Shown piece by piece: positions 20,029-28,722 of a stretch of 59,338 nt of DNA; positions within the stretch are counted from its first letter, which is position 1, and each line of letters starts with the position of its first letter. Below the pieces are notes generated by a model that was not told the origin of the DNA, did no database searches, and was given only the letters and a program-made list of their open reading frames with translations. The stretch is taken from assembly GCA_015057555.1 (NCBI GenBank), contig SVEC01000018.1, forward strand, positions 1 to 59,338, written 5' to 3'. Made by a program: the position numbers and the translations under genes. Source of the DNA: Lachnospiraceae bacterium. Lineage in GTDB: Bacteria > Bacillota > Clostridia > Lachnospirales > Lachnospiraceae.

Positions 20029-20970
20029 CTATTTTTTTACTCCCCAATTATCCATCCACTGATTCATATAGTCGTCCTTCACATAGAACACTAACAAAGC
20101 CGAAGCTCCATCTTCAGCATCGACGGTTATGCTTTGACATATAAAATAATCTATTTCACCATTCATTAGTAGCTTAATGCATTTTCCTTTAGCTAACCAA
20201 TCTAGCATAAGCTTCTTGGAATCTCCTATCTCTCCAAAATCCTCCACAGCCCCAGCTACGTCATCCATGGTATAGCTTGGCTTAACAAAATCTGAAGATA
20301 TTTCCCCTAAAACATCATAATAGTCTAGTCCTTTGAAGGAATCCTCACTGATTATCTTCTCGTAATCCGCTTCAATATCATCATAGCTTATCCATCCATC
20401 CTGGGTAAAATATTTGGTATATAAATCCGAATCATTTACCTGCATGTAGCCATTAGCCACAAGCTCATCCCCTGTTACAGTAGATGTGACTCCATCTGAA
20501 AGTAAATAATCCCCATATATGTAAAATCCACCACTGCCTATGGTAACTCCATTTACCTCATTATTCATAGAACGCTGAAACACTACTGGATAGTTCTCGT
20601 AATCATCATAATCAACCTTTTGGGCTTCTCCACCATCTGCTGGGTAGTAATCGTTAGAAATCCCACCAGATATTACCACACCGTCTGCGATTTCATTCCA
20701 ATTATCAATACCATTTTCAGCAGAAAATGTATAAACCTGACCTTTGATTCTAACACTTCCATCCTCTGGTGCAGTTACCTCTACCTTTGTCTCTTCTGTG
20801 GTGTCCTCCGTTGTAACTTCATCTGTGGTAGCCTCACCATCCACTGTATGGCCGGAAGTTTCTGCCACTACCTCCTGAGTGGTTGTTGCTTCTTCATTCT
20901 GCTCTCCACAGCCAGCCAAGGACGCTGCCAACATTATAACACCTAATATACAACTTATCTTTCTCTTCAT
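20029..20970 (-). CDS. lipoprotein of unknown function
   Basis: A 313-residue secreted lipoprotein. The signal ends in the lipobox LAGC, so the mature protein would be lipid-anchored from Cys21. A Thr/Glu/Val-rich spacer (about residues 25-70) keeps the rest away from the membrane. A globular part follows, with DGSVRIKGQVYTF and an acidic, Tyr/Asp-rich middle; no catalytic motif is recognised. AGAGGGGG precedes the ATG. Its own extended -10 promoter and terminator make it a one-gene unit. It could be a sensor or substrate-binding factor, but nothing points to one role. Confidence 0.85.
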   Translation of the reverse strand: MKRKISCILGVIMLAASLAGCGEQNEEATTTQEVVAETSGHTVDGEATTDEVTTEDTTEETKVEVTAPEDGSVRIKGQVYTFSAENGIDNWNEIADGVVISGGISNDYYPADGGEAQKVDYDDYENYPVVFQRSMNNEVNGVTIGSGGFYIYGDYLLSDGVTSTVTGDELVANGYMQVNDSDLYTKYFTQDGWISYDDIEADYEKIISEDSFKGLDYYDVLGEISSDFVKPSYTMDDVAGAVEDFGEIGDSKKLMLDWLAKGKCIKLLMNGEIDYFICQSITVDAEDGASALLVFYVKDDYMNQWMDNWGVKK

Positions 20971-21019
20971 ATTATTTCCCCCTCTAATATTCTTTTGTTT
21001 TTCCTATTTAATAAATACG

Positions 21020-21028
21020 ATTATATCA
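21020..21028 (-). promoter_or_regulatory. extended -10 promoter of the lipoprotein gene
   Basis: TGATATAAT on the minus strand (TATAAT at 21025-21020) about 50 bases before the start codon. No convincing -35 box, which is common for extended -10 promoters. Confidence 0.45.
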
Positions 21029-21165
21029 TACACCTTCAATATATATATTGTATTAATTCGATGATAGGTTCATTTTATATTGTATTTTTGATAACAAAAT
21101 GAACGAATTATTTTTTCACAGGAAAAATTATTAAATTGAGAATCGATTACCAATTGACAGCCTAT

Positions 21166-21199
21166 AAAAAGACCAGTCATGCATTATGCATAGCTGGTC
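21166..21199 (-). terminator. terminator ending the toxin-immunity island
   Basis: On the minus strand GACCAGC...GACUGGUC forms a stem with an AUGCAU-rich middle (21199-21171), followed by five U (21170-21166). It directly follows the orphan toxin-linker fragment. Confidence 0.75.
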
Positions 21200-21447
21200 T
21201 CAATCAACTCATCAGCATTGCCAGGCAACACCAAATCATCCACAGTTCCAACTGGCACCACATCATCTATAGCCCCTACTGGGACTACATCACTGGTTAC
21301 TCCAGTTCCAAACCATGCACTATTTCTCGATTGAAACTTCCTATAGTTCCAGACTACCCCAATGAGCATGGCTTGGAATAAGGATACTTCCTTAATTGGA
21401 ACAATTACGAAGTTCATCTTTCTTACCTTTCCATTATCCATTCCCAT
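21184..21447 (-). pseudogene. orphan toxin-linker fragment (duplicated piece of the LXG gene)
   Basis: An 87-codon open frame whose last ~45 codons copy the pre-toxin linker of the LXG protein (AWFGTGVTSDVVPVGAID and following, to DELIE), then stops after TSYA. The first half shows no similarity to the LXG protein and has no clear ribosome site. This is best read as the leftover of a displaced C-terminal toxin cassette, or an arm for recombination with the intact gene 1.7 kb upstream in transcription. It is unlikely to be a working protein. Confidence 0.75.
21199..21321. repeat. 123-bp direct repeat, copy 1
   Basis: Matches 23062-23184 over 123 bases with a single difference (A at about 21243 versus T at 23106). 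This copy is in the orphan fragment. Confidence 0.93.
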
Positions 21448-21888
21448 TACTCATCCATATATACTACTTCCAACTCACATGGTCGCATACCAATCTGACA
21501 ATATAGGCAATTAGGAAACTGATTTTATTTTTAATTGGTTTTTGAATTTTGAGAACTGCTGGAAATATAAGAACCTGAAGAATAGAAAGATACTGATACG
21601 ATGAATCTAGTTCCCTACTTCCCCATATCAGTTAAAAATCTTATGATGTTTTTCCCTATTTGGAATCAAAATTTGTAAATTTATTACCCCTCATGGATAT
21701 ATTTATCTGGAATATTCCCGAATACAAGTTGCTTTTTCAAATCTTATATACTACCAAGAGCCAGCTGTTACAGCTGGCTCTCTAAAGTCTAAATATTTAC
21801 TTAGTTATAAAAACAACACGCGTTCTAATCACTAAGAAAGAATACTCTTTCTGATCTGGGACATACGAAAGTCAACTCATAATACATA
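21448..21888. other. non-coding remnant stretch in the toxin island
   Basis: About 440 AT-rich bases between the Imm33-like gene and the orphan fragment. It holds one strong hairpin (21757-21781). Short open stretches on the minus strand, such as one reading VFGNIPDKYIHEG just before a stop near 21690, look like decayed coding sequence, but none has a start and ribosome site. Probably remains of former toxin or immunity cassettes. Confidence 0.5.
21757..21781. terminator. perfect 11-base hairpin after the Imm33-like gene
   Basis: AGAGCCAGCTG, three-base loop, and its complement. It lies about 110 bases after the Imm33-like stop. No T run on either side, so it may be a weak terminator or an RNA 3' end stabiliser. 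Confidence 0.5.
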
Positions 21889-22221
21889 TTATCGTTGCAG
21901 CTCGTCTCCAGTTTTGTTGTCTATGAATTTTTTCTTTCCATCCTTTTCTACTAATTCCACATCAGTTCCCACTTTACAATTATATATTGCAAGAATTGCT
22001 GGCTCAATATTAGCCACTGTATTAAAATCACATATACACATATTTTCAGCTTTATTCAAATACTCCTCTGTATCAATGTCTGAAAGAAATCTCCACCCGT
22101 TATCAACTTCATTTAATGATTCTTCCCTAACACACCATTTTAACTTTCCCTTGTGATTTAATATGTTTTTAGAAACTATGCATCCTCCAGCATTTGAGAT
22201 AAAATTAACTATTTCACTCAT
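21889..22221 (-). CDS. DUF2185 / Imm33-like immunity protein
   Basis: A 110-residue protein resembling DUF2185 (Imm33): an N-terminal GGCIVSKNILNHKGKLKWCVRE strand pair (seen as CIVSKNIL and KWCVREE), then GWRFLSDIDTEEYL and a NTVANIEPAIL segment. The family is common among immunity genes of polymorphic toxin loci. Its start overlaps the ankyrin gene's stop by eight bases, so the two are translationally coupled. It may protect against a toxin no longer encoded here, since the ankyrin protein sits closer to the nuclease. Confidence 0.75.
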   Translation of the reverse strand: MSEIVNFISNAGGCIVSKNILNHKGKLKWCVREESLNEVDNGWRFLSDIDTEEYLNKAENMCICDFNTVANIEPAILAIYNCKVGTDVELVEKDGKKKFIDNKTGDELQR

Positions 22222-22723
22222 ATTTTTTCAACCTTTCTAGCAAACTTGTTCTGTATGGCATTTGTTCAGCAAGTTCCAACGGCGTTTTTCCCCATGAATT
22301 CTTACAATTAACCAAAATGTTTTTCTGTGCAAACCAGATTTGATATATTGGCTCAAGCTCATCATCACTATATTTCAAATTAATCAAATACTGTAATGGT
22401 ACTCTTCCTTTATCATCCAGTTGATTTATATTTACTCCCATATCAATTAATCTTTTGCTCAATTCTGCCGTTTGCTTTATATTATGGTGCGTTCTTGACA
22501 ATAAAATATGTAATAGATTTTCATGATTCTCATTTGTTACATCAACTTCAGCACCTTTATTAATTAAAAAATCTGTTATCAAATAACGACTTTCAACATC
22601 ATTATTAGATAATGCATAAAATAACAATGATTTACCTTTATATAATTTTTTTTCATCACCTTCATTATAACTTAAAATAAAATCATCATATTTCTTCATT
22701 TTTGCTATTAAACTGACATCCAT
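22214..22723 (-). CDS. ankyrin-repeat protein, likely immunity to the GH-E nuclease
   Basis: A 169-residue ankyrin protein with about four repeats: KSLLFYALSNNDVES, LINKGAEVDVTNENHENLLHIL (as GAEVDVTNENHENLLH), GVNINQLDDKGRVPLQYL and NCKNSWGKTPLELAEQM. No signal peptide, so cytoplasmic. It starts 11 bases after the LXG nuclease gene's stop, the usual place for an immunity gene, and ankyrin immunity proteins are known in polymorphic toxin systems. The sequence is more AT-rich to the eye than the housekeeping genes. Role inferred from position and fold. Confidence 0.8.
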   Translation of the reverse strand: MDVSLIAKMKKYDDFILSYNEGDEKKLYKGKSLLFYALSNNDVESRYLITDFLINKGAEVDVTNENHENLLHILLSRTHHNIKQTAELSKRLIDMGVNINQLDDKGRVPLQYLINLKYSDDELEPIYQIWFAQKNILVNCKNSWGKTPLELAEQMPYRTSLLERLKKYE

Positions 22724-22734
22724 TGTTTTCTCCT

Positions 22735-24273
22735 TTATTCATACTTATGACTGCGATTATTACTTGGCAATTCAGGTCTATAATTATCAGGGTCATTATA
22801 CCAATCAACAAATTCTTTTGTCGTTAATTCGCCATTCATATACAAATCATGAACATCCGAATACTTTGCCTCTGGAATATGCCCCATATCCCATACTCCT
22901 TTTCTAGATTCTCCAGGTGTCCAATTAATAACCTCACCAGTATTCGGATCTCTAACTAGACCATCTGGCCCCTTTGCATTCTCCCATACTTCCTCAACAA
23001 CACCTTTCCTAAACGAAGGTCTACTGTTAGTATATGGTTTTGTGCTAGGGTTACTACCACCCTCAATCAACTCATCAGCATTGCCAGGCAACACCAAATC
23101 ATCCACTGTTCCAACTGGCACCACATCATCTATAGCCCCTACTGGGACTACATCACTGGTTACTCCAGTTCCAAACCATGCACTGCTACCTGTAAGCTTT
23201 AGCTTTGCAATCTCGTACACAGTTTTCCCTGCCATATATCCACCAGTCACTAGTGTACCATATTCTATGGCTTTGTAGTAATTATCTTCTCCAAGCAAAT
23301 CCTTTAATGCATTTGTAGAATCTGTATGTATGTCACCCTGAGTGCCATATATGACATCCTGAGCTCCCTCTACTGCTTCAAATCCGCCAAGGACAGCAAT
23401 ACCAAATGCTGGTAGCTTTATGTACCATGGAACAGCCACCAATCTGGCTAGCCACAATGTTCCGAATCCCAAAGAAGAACTATCCGCTCCGAAGAATATC
23501 TTGTTTAAACCTTCGGAAATTCTCTCATCCGCCATTACATCTTCCAGCTTGGCAGTACAAAGCTGCTCTGCAAGAGCAAGCTCCTCTTGATTACTCTCAT
23601 GATAATTTATAGTGTCTACTAGCTCATCTGCTATAGCAGTATATTCTGGAAGGCTACAAAACGCTCCCAGCTGATAACTAGTCACGTTCCAAGACTGATT
23701 ATTCAAGGTATCAATTAGCTCTATAGCACTGTCCAAAAGTTCTTCTAGCTGGGCAAGCTCCGTATTGTAATGGGATTCATCTAGAGCCTCTATACATTGT
23801 TTTAGCACAGTTCCTCTAGTTATAACCGCACCCATATGCTCTGACAACTTCGACACGGAAGGTTTTTCAAACTCACATATTCCACTTACATCATTTATAA
23901 CTCCATTAACTTCTTCAGACAACACTCGAATATCATATGATGCCATCTTATAAGCATTTACAGTAGCCGAAATCTCTTCCTCTGGCAATACTCCATATGT
24001 TGCTGGCTCTAGTTCATACAGACCTGCCTCAAGCAGTGACAGCTTTGAAGAAAAATCCACTACAATGGTAGATATTATTGGAATTGTATTGGATATCATA
24101 TCATACAGATATGAATATATACTTTCCGCACCTTCACCATGCATAGCAGGATTTGCTATCATACTTGATAATGTAACATCCACATTTTCTAGATTTTGTG
24201 CAATACTAACTAGCTGTGAAACAACACTATATTTAAAATTTCTGAATTCATTGTAATCAACATAAAAGCTCAT
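22735..24273 (-). CDS. LXG polymorphic toxin with C-terminal GH-E nuclease domain
   Basis: A 512-residue type VII secretion effector-like toxin. Residues 1-240 are a long helical LXG domain (starts MSFYVDYNEF). A hydrophobic segment near 285-320 (LPAFGIAVLGGFEAVEG) may help cross the target membrane. A low-complexity linker (about 365-410, repeats of DDVVPVG) precedes the toxin. The tail (411-512) matches the GH-E branch of the HNH/endonuclease VII fold: WDMGHIPEAKY with Gly464-His465 and YRPELPSNNRSHKYE with Glu501. It is predicted to cut nucleic acid in rival cells. It sits between two helical partners and the ankyrin and Imm33-like genes. The linker is duplicated in an orphan fragment downstream. 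Confidence 0.88.
   Translation of the reverse strand: MSFYVDYNEFRNFKYSVVSQLVSIAQNLENVDVTLSSMIANPAMHGEGAESIYSYLYDMISNTIPIISTIVVDFSSKLSLLEAGLYELEPATYGVLPEEEISATVNAYKMASYDIRVLSEEVNGVINDVSGICEFEKPSVSKLSEHMGAVITRGTVLKQCIEALDESHYNTELAQLEELLDSAIELIDTLNNQSWNVTSYQLGAFCSLPEYTAIADELVDTINYHESNQEELALAEQLCTAKLEDVMADERISEGLNKIFFGADSSSLGFGTLWLARLVAVPWYIKLPAFGIAVLGGFEAVEGAQDVIYGTQGDIHTDSTNALKDLLGEDNYYKAIEYGTLVTGGYMAGKTVYEIAKLKLTGSSAWFGTGVTSDVVPVGAIDDVVPVGTVDDLVLPGNADELIEGGSNPSTKPYTNSRPSFRKGVVEEVWENAKGPDGLVRDPNTGEVINWTPGESRKGVWDMGHIPEAKYSDVHDLYMNGELTTKEFVDWYNDPDNYRPELPSNNRSHKYE
23062..23184. repeat. 123-bp direct repeat, copy 2
   Basis: Encodes the toxin linker inside the intact LXG gene; one mismatch to 21199-21321. 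Both copies have the same orientation and frame, so recombination between them would swap or delete the toxin and immunity segment. Confidence 0.93.
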
Positions 24274-24594
24274 TTACTTTTCTCCCGATTGTAAAGTATC
24301 ACAAAACGCAGCACTAGCATTCACAATATTCTCGCACATAATCTTGTCTGTATCCTTATACCCTTGTGCGATGGAATACGCTTTCATTGTACTGTTTGCC
24401 ATAAGCTTTTTATAGCTTGTCATTAGTTTTTCCATTTTTTCTGCAAGCACCACATATTTGCTTTGAGATGCCATATCTCCCATAGAAGAAAATTCTACCG
24501 GGGCCTTAAAACTTATAACATTATTAAGTGCTTCACTTAGTGCTTTCATTTGTTCTTCAAGTCTTTCTTCATCAACCTTTATCGTTGCTGGCAT
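24274..24594 (-). CDS. small helical LXG partner (WXG100-superfamily-like)
   Basis: A 106-residue, mostly helical protein without WXG: an N-terminal amphipathic helix (EERLEEQMKALSEALNNV), a central turn around FSSMGDMAS, and a second long helix. This fits the small partner proteins encoded before LXG toxins, perhaps TIGR04197-like, which bind the LXG helix for export. An in-frame ATG 17 codons upstream overlaps the previous gene; GGGAGG before the ATG at 24594 marks the real start. It abuts the LXG gene with no gap. Confidence 0.75.
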   Translation of the reverse strand: MPATIKVDEERLEEQMKALSEALNNVISFKAPVEFSSMGDMASQSKYVVLAEKMEKLMTSYKKLMANSTMKAYSIAQGYKDTDKIMCENIVNASAAFCDTLQSGEK

Positions 24595-24610
24595 ATATTT
24601 CCTCCCGTTG

Positions 24611-25036
24611 CTATTCTTCTGACATAGTTCGTATTTTGTAGGCATAAATACCTATCATATTGTATATATCTGAATTATCTTTCTTAAGCTTTTCTAATTG
24701 TTTCTCTAACTCTGACTTTTTTGCTATGAGACTGTTTTTTATTTCCCCTATTGCCTCTAAGTAATGATTATACTCAGTCTGCATATCGTAAGTAATGATA
24801 TCACTGGTTTCCGTATACTTTAATCCATACCAATAACACACAGCTCCATATTTATTATAAGCATCGGTATTAATACTTACCAAATTTTGAACTGCATTCT
24901 CCATCTTTGTTGCTGCTGATGATACACTGTCTAAATCATTTTCTAGCTTGATGATTTTTCCATAATTTAGCTCCAGCTGGTTTTCACAATCAGCTTTTAA
25001 ATTACTATAATATTCTCTATTATTATTCGCATCCAT
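24611..25036 (-). CDS. DUF5082-like coiled-coil LXG partner
   Basis: A 141-residue helical protein with heptad-rich ends (YYSNLKADCENQLELNYGK and KKSELEKQLEKLKKDN) and a Tyr-rich centre. Size, coiled-coil pattern and place match the YwqH/DUF5082-type partners at the head of LXG operons. The start lies only six bases after the aspS stop, and its ribosome site (AAGGAAG) is inside the aspS end, so the toxin island reads through from aspS. Confidence 0.7.
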   Translation of the reverse strand: MDANNNREYYSNLKADCENQLELNYGKIIKLENDLDSVSSAATKMENAVQNLVSINTDAYNKYGAVCYWYGLKYTETSDIITYDMQTEYNHYLEAIGEIKNSLIAKKSELEKQLEKLKKDNSDIYNMIGIYAYKIRTMSEE

Positions 25037-25042
25037 ATTCTA

Positions 25043-26848
25043 TTACTCTTCTTCCTTATCTTCAGTAGCCTTAGTTATATCAAGGAAAAGTTCCTCTAAC
25101 TGCTTAGGGTCTACCACATTTGGAGCATCACTCATAAGACATGAGGCATCCTTTACCTTAGGGAATGCGATAACGTCTCTGATTGAATCTTCCTTAGCCA
25201 TAAGCATAATAAGTCTATCAAGACCATATGCAAGACCTGCATGAGGTGGCACGCCATACTTAAATGCATTTAAGAGGAAGCCAAACTGCTCATAAGCAGC
25301 CTCCATGCTAAAGCCAAGTGCCTTGAACATCTTCTCCTGAATATCGTTCTGGTGGATACGGACTGAACCACCACCGATTTCAGTACCATTTAATACGATA
25401 TCGTAAGCCTTTGCACGTACCTTGCCTGGGTCAGTATCGATGTACTGTAAATCCTCCTCCATAGGCATGGTAAATGGATGGTGCATAGCCTGGAAGCGAT
25501 TCATATCCTCGTTCCACTCAAGAAGTGGGAACTCAGTAATCCATACAAACTTGTAAACATTCTTATCAAGTAAGCCAAGCTGATTTGCAAGCTCTACTCT
25601 TAGTGCTCCTAGCACGTCGTATACAAGCTTAGTCTTGTCTGCTGCAAATAAAAGCAAGTCACCATTCTCGCCCTCCATAGCTGAGATAAGTGCAGTCATC
25701 TCCTCATCCTTCATAAACTTAGCAAATGAAGACTTGATAGTTCCATCCTCGCCTATAGCGATATAAGCAAGTCCCTTAGCACCGTAGCCCTTAGCGAAAT
25801 CTACAAGTGCATCTATCTTCTTACGTGGCATAGCACCCTGTCCCTTGGCATTGATACCACGAACGCTTCCGCCAGCCTGGGTAGCACCCTTAAATACTAC
25901 GAACTCGCAGTCCTTAACTACATCTGTAACGTCCTTAAGCTCCATACCAAAACGAAGGTCTGGTTTATCTGAACCAAAGCGATCCATAGCTTCCTTATAG
26001 GTCATACGCTGAATAGGAAGCTCCACATCCACACCAATTGTGTCCTTGAAAAGCTTAGCTAAAAGTCTCTCATTTACATCGATTACATCATCTACATCCA
26101 CGAATGAAAGCTCCATATCTATCTGAGTGAACTCCGGCTGTCTGTCAGCACGAAGGTCCTCGTCACGGTAGCACCTAGCTATCTGGAAATATCTGTCATA
26201 GCCTGAGCACATAAGAAGCTGCTTGTAAATCTGTGGTGACTGTGGAAGTGCATAGAAGTTACCTGGATGTACACGGCTTGGTACAAGGTAGTCTCTAGCA
26301 CCTTCTGGTGTAGACTTACAAAGTGTTGGAGTCTCTATCTCCACAAAGCCTTCCTCTGCAAGGAATGTTCTAGTAAGAGTTGCCACCTGGCTTCTCATCA
26401 TAAGGTTTCTCTGAAGGTCAGGTCTTCTTAGGTCAAGGTATCTGTACTTAAGTCTAAGCTCCTCCTTAGTCTTTGAATTCTCCTCAATTGGGAAAGGTGG
26501 TACATCTGACTCTGAAAGCACTCTAATATCTGATGCAATAATCTCGATATCACCAGTCTTAAGGTTCTCGTTAACAGCTCCTCCACGCTTTGCCACCTTA
26601 CCGGTAACTGCGATAACGAACTCACTTCTAAGCTTCTCAGCCTTAGCGTAAGCCTCAGAACCAACATTTGCCTCCTCGAAGATTATCTGTAAGATTCCAC
26701 TTCTATCTCTAAGGTCAGTGAAAATGATTCCACCCTTATTTCTACTTTTCTGAACCCAACCCATTACAGTTACTTCACTGCCGATAAGCTGGTTACTAAC
26801 CTCTGTACATCTATGACTTCTCTTAAGTCCCTTCATTGACTCTGCCAT
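25043..26848 (-). CDS. aspS: aspartyl-tRNA synthetase
   Basis: A 601-residue bacterial-type AspRS, charging tRNA-Asp (and tRNA-Asn if non-discriminating, which I cannot tell). The N-terminal OB fold (VTVMGWVQKSRNKGGIIF) is followed by motif 2 (ARCYRDEDLRADRQPEFTQ), the GAD insertion (about 290-420) and motif 3 (AYGLDRLIMLM). Starts MAESMKGLKR after a GGAGG site. hisS lies upstream with a hairpin between them. The Glu-rich C-terminus runs into the next gene's ribosome site. Confidence 0.97.
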   Translation of the reverse strand: MAESMKGLKRSHRCTEVSNQLIGSEVTVMGWVQKSRNKGGIIFTDLRDRSGILQIIFEEANVGSEAYAKAEKLRSEFVIAVTGKVAKRGGAVNENLKTGDIEIIASDIRVLSESDVPPFPIEENSKTKEELRLKYRYLDLRRPDLQRNLMMRSQVATLTRTFLAEEGFVEIETPTLCKSTPEGARDYLVPSRVHPGNFYALPQSPQIYKQLLMCSGYDRYFQIARCYRDEDLRADRQPEFTQIDMELSFVDVDDVIDVNERLLAKLFKDTIGVDVELPIQRMTYKEAMDRFGSDKPDLRFGMELKDVTDVVKDCEFVVFKGATQAGGSVRGINAKGQGAMPRKKIDALVDFAKGYGAKGLAYIAIGEDGTIKSSFAKFMKDEEMTALISAMEGENGDLLLFAADKTKLVYDVLGALRVELANQLGLLDKNVYKFVWITEFPLLEWNEDMNRFQAMHHPFTMPMEEDLQYIDTDPGKVRAKAYDIVLNGTEIGGGSVRIHQNDIQEKMFKALGFSMEAAYEQFGFLLNAFKYGVPPHAGLAYGLDRLIMLMAKEDSIRDVIAFPKVKDASCLMSDAPNVVDPKQLEELFLDITKATEDKEEE

Positions 26849-26892
26849 AATTATAAATCCTCCTATGATACTACAATTAATATTTAAAATGT

Positions 26893-26925
26893 GTAATCCC
26901 TGGCTTTTTTTAATCCAGGGATCAC
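26893..26925 (-). terminator. hairpin between hisS and aspS
   Basis: GUGAUCCCUGG pairs with CCAGGGAUUAC (one G-U pair) around an A-rich loop on the minus strand, just after the hisS stop. The downstream T run is poor (ACACATTTT), so it may be a partial terminator between the two synthetase genes. Confidence 0.5.
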
Positions 26926-26938
26926 TTTAAGCTCTATT

Positions 26939-28201
26939 CTAGTTTTTGAATTCTGTAGCGTAGAATTCCACGAATTCCTCATACCCCTCAGTCATCATCT
27001 GCTCCTTCTGGAACTTCTTATTCTTCTTCATAATAGCTATGTTAATCTGCTTTCCAGCCTCTCTCTCCTTCTTAGCCTTATCTAAGATTTCAAGAAGTCT
27101 GTCTGTAGGCATATTCTTCTCTATTAAGTAAGCTGTCTTTGCTCCACTACTTGGTACCTTGTACTCTCTTTCAAGAAGAAGCATTACTATACGCTCGAAG
27201 CCAATGGAGAATCCACAAGCTGGGGTCTGCTGACCGGTAAATCTGCCAATCATCTCATCATATCTACCACCGCCACCTACGGAGCCACCGAACTCGTCCA
27301 TGGAAATCTCAAATATTGGTCCTGTATAGTATGACATACCTCGAACCAAAGTCGGGTCAAAGCTCATCTTAAAGTCTGCAGACTTAGTATTATCAACTGA
27401 TGTAATAATAGTCTCCAAATCCTCTGCAACCTTAGGATCAAGAACATCCACTAATGTATCCTTAAGGAAGCGTACACCTGCGATATCATTTGTAACCTTC
27501 TCAAACAAATCAAGGTACTTAACCACTGACTCCTCAGGGTAACCATCCTTAATAAGCTCTTCCTTAACACCGTCCAAACCAATCTTGTCCATCTTGTCAA
27601 GAGTAATGAACACATTATCATAATCGGCTTCAGCAAATCCACTGTAGGCAGCCATTGCCTTAAGAATCTTTCTATCATTTATTCTTATAGTAAAGTTCTT
27701 AAAATCAAGCTTTCCTATAAGTGTAGTTGTAGCAAGAATAAGCTCTATCTCAGCAAGGATAGTTGGCTCGCCCAAGATATCTATATCACACTGCATAAAC
27801 TGACGATATCTACCACGCTGTGGTCTATCCGCTCTCCAAACATTACCCATTTGAAGTGCCTTAAATGGGCTTGGAAGCTCATTTGCATTATTAGAATAGT
27901 ATCTTGAAAGTGGTACGGTTAGGTCATAACGAAGACCACCATCTACAAGGTCTATCTCCTCCTTTGCAGTCTCAAGATTAAGCTTCTCGCCTCTCTTCAT
28001 AATCTTGAAGATAAGCTTTTCATTCTCTCCACCCTGTTTACTGCTAAGATTCTCTATATGCTCAACACATGGAGTCTCTACTGAGGTAAATCCAAATGTC
28101 TTATAAGTCTCTTTAATTAATCCAATAACATAATCCCTAATCTCCATCTCCTTAGGGAGTATGTCCTTCATACCTGTAACAGGCTTTTTCTTCATAGCCA
28201 T
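26939..28201 (-). CDS. hisS: histidyl-tRNA synthetase
   Basis: A 420-residue class II synthetase that charges tRNA-His. Visible: TGMKDILPKE and the motif 1 region, motif 2 (RADRPQRGRYRQFMQ), the histidine-binding LVRGMSYYTG, and motif 3 (GFSIGFERIVMLL). The anticodon-binding tail is short, about 65 residues, ending EFYATEFKN, while many HisRS have about 90. A TTG six codons upstream is in frame, but AAAGGAAG lies seven bases before the ATG at 28201. It precedes aspS, a common pairing in Firmicutes. I looked for a T-box leader and saw none. Confidence 0.95.
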   Translation of the reverse strand: MAMKKKPVTGMKDILPKEMEIRDYVIGLIKETYKTFGFTSVETPCVEHIENLSSKQGGENEKLIFKIMKRGEKLNLETAKEEIDLVDGGLRYDLTVPLSRYYSNNANELPSPFKALQMGNVWRADRPQRGRYRQFMQCDIDILGEPTILAEIELILATTTLIGKLDFKNFTIRINDRKILKAMAAYSGFAEADYDNVFITLDKMDKIGLDGVKEELIKDGYPEESVVKYLDLFEKVTNDIAGVRFLKDTLVDVLDPKVAEDLETIITSVDNTKSADFKMSFDPTLVRGMSYYTGPIFEISMDEFGGSVGGGGRYDEMIGRFTGQQTPACGFSIGFERIVMLLLEREYKVPSSGAKTAYLIEKNMPTDRLLEILDKAKKEREAGKQINIAIMKKNKKFQKEQMMTEGYEEFVEFYATEFKN

Positions 28202-28282
28202 AATAATGCTTCCTTTCAAGTTTACAATTTATATACAAATATGCATCTATTTAAGTATACAATTTTTTCTATTTACCTAAAA

Positions 28283-28486
28283 TCATACCTGCTGTATAAA
28301 AAAAAGTGCAATTCCGCAAATAATAACCAGTATACCACCTTTTTTCATCTTCGCTAGTCTATACTCATCCTCTTTCCATTCCTTCTTAATAATTGGCTTT
28401 GGACAAACAATCATAAGAACTCCGTATATCACAAAGAATGCAGAAAAAATCATTGGTAACATATCATATAACTCTGGACTTAACAT
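28283..28486 (-). CDS. small two-helix membrane protein
   Basis: A 67-residue protein with helices MIFSAFFVIYGVLMIVC and GGILVIICGIALFFIQ around a charged loop (KKEWKEDEYRLAKMKK). AGGAGG precedes the ATG. It shares size, layout and a [VI]CP element after the first helix with its neighbour at 28521-28703. No known function. Confidence 0.7.
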   Translation of the reverse strand: MLSPELYDMLPMIFSAFFVIYGVLMIVCPKPIIKKEWKEDEYRLAKMKKGGILVIICGIALFFIQQV

Positions 28487-28520
28487 ATTATTTTCCTCCT
28501 CTTAATGTGTTTTAATATTG

Positions 28521-28703
28521 CTATATCATTTCAACAGACATAACTATCAATAATGTTATTATAAGTGCAAGCATAATAATTGCTATTATTCTACACACAA
28601 ATAGTCTTAATTTATCTCCCTTAAATGTTGTTACTTTCTCTGGGCAAATAAGCATAAACAAAAAATAAACTGCAAAAAAACTCAACCCTATTATTTTTCC
28701 CAC
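28521..28703 (-). CDS. small two-helix membrane protein
   Basis: A 60-residue protein, two helices (FFAVYFLFMLICP and IAIIMLALIITLLIVM) with a basic loop. It starts with GTG, ten bases after TAGGAGG. It may be a diverged relative of the next small protein. Function unknown. Confidence 0.65.
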   Translation of the reverse strand: MGKIIGLSFFAVYFLFMLICPEKVTTFKGDKLRLFVCRIIAIIMLALIITLLIVMSVEMI

Positions 28704-28722
28704 ACACTATTCACCTCCTAAA

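Noticed and set aside
21184..21447. Orphan fragment as a functional small protein
   Set aside because: First half unrelated to any recognised family, no ribosome site, second half is a duplicated linker.
21600..21730. Short frame reading VFGNIPDKYIHEG as a gene
   Set aside because: Bounded by stops within about 20 codons and has no start; kept only as a possible decayed remnant.
28202..28282. T-box riboswitch before hisS or aspS
   Set aside because: The gaps are too short and show no T-box core sequence or leader terminator.
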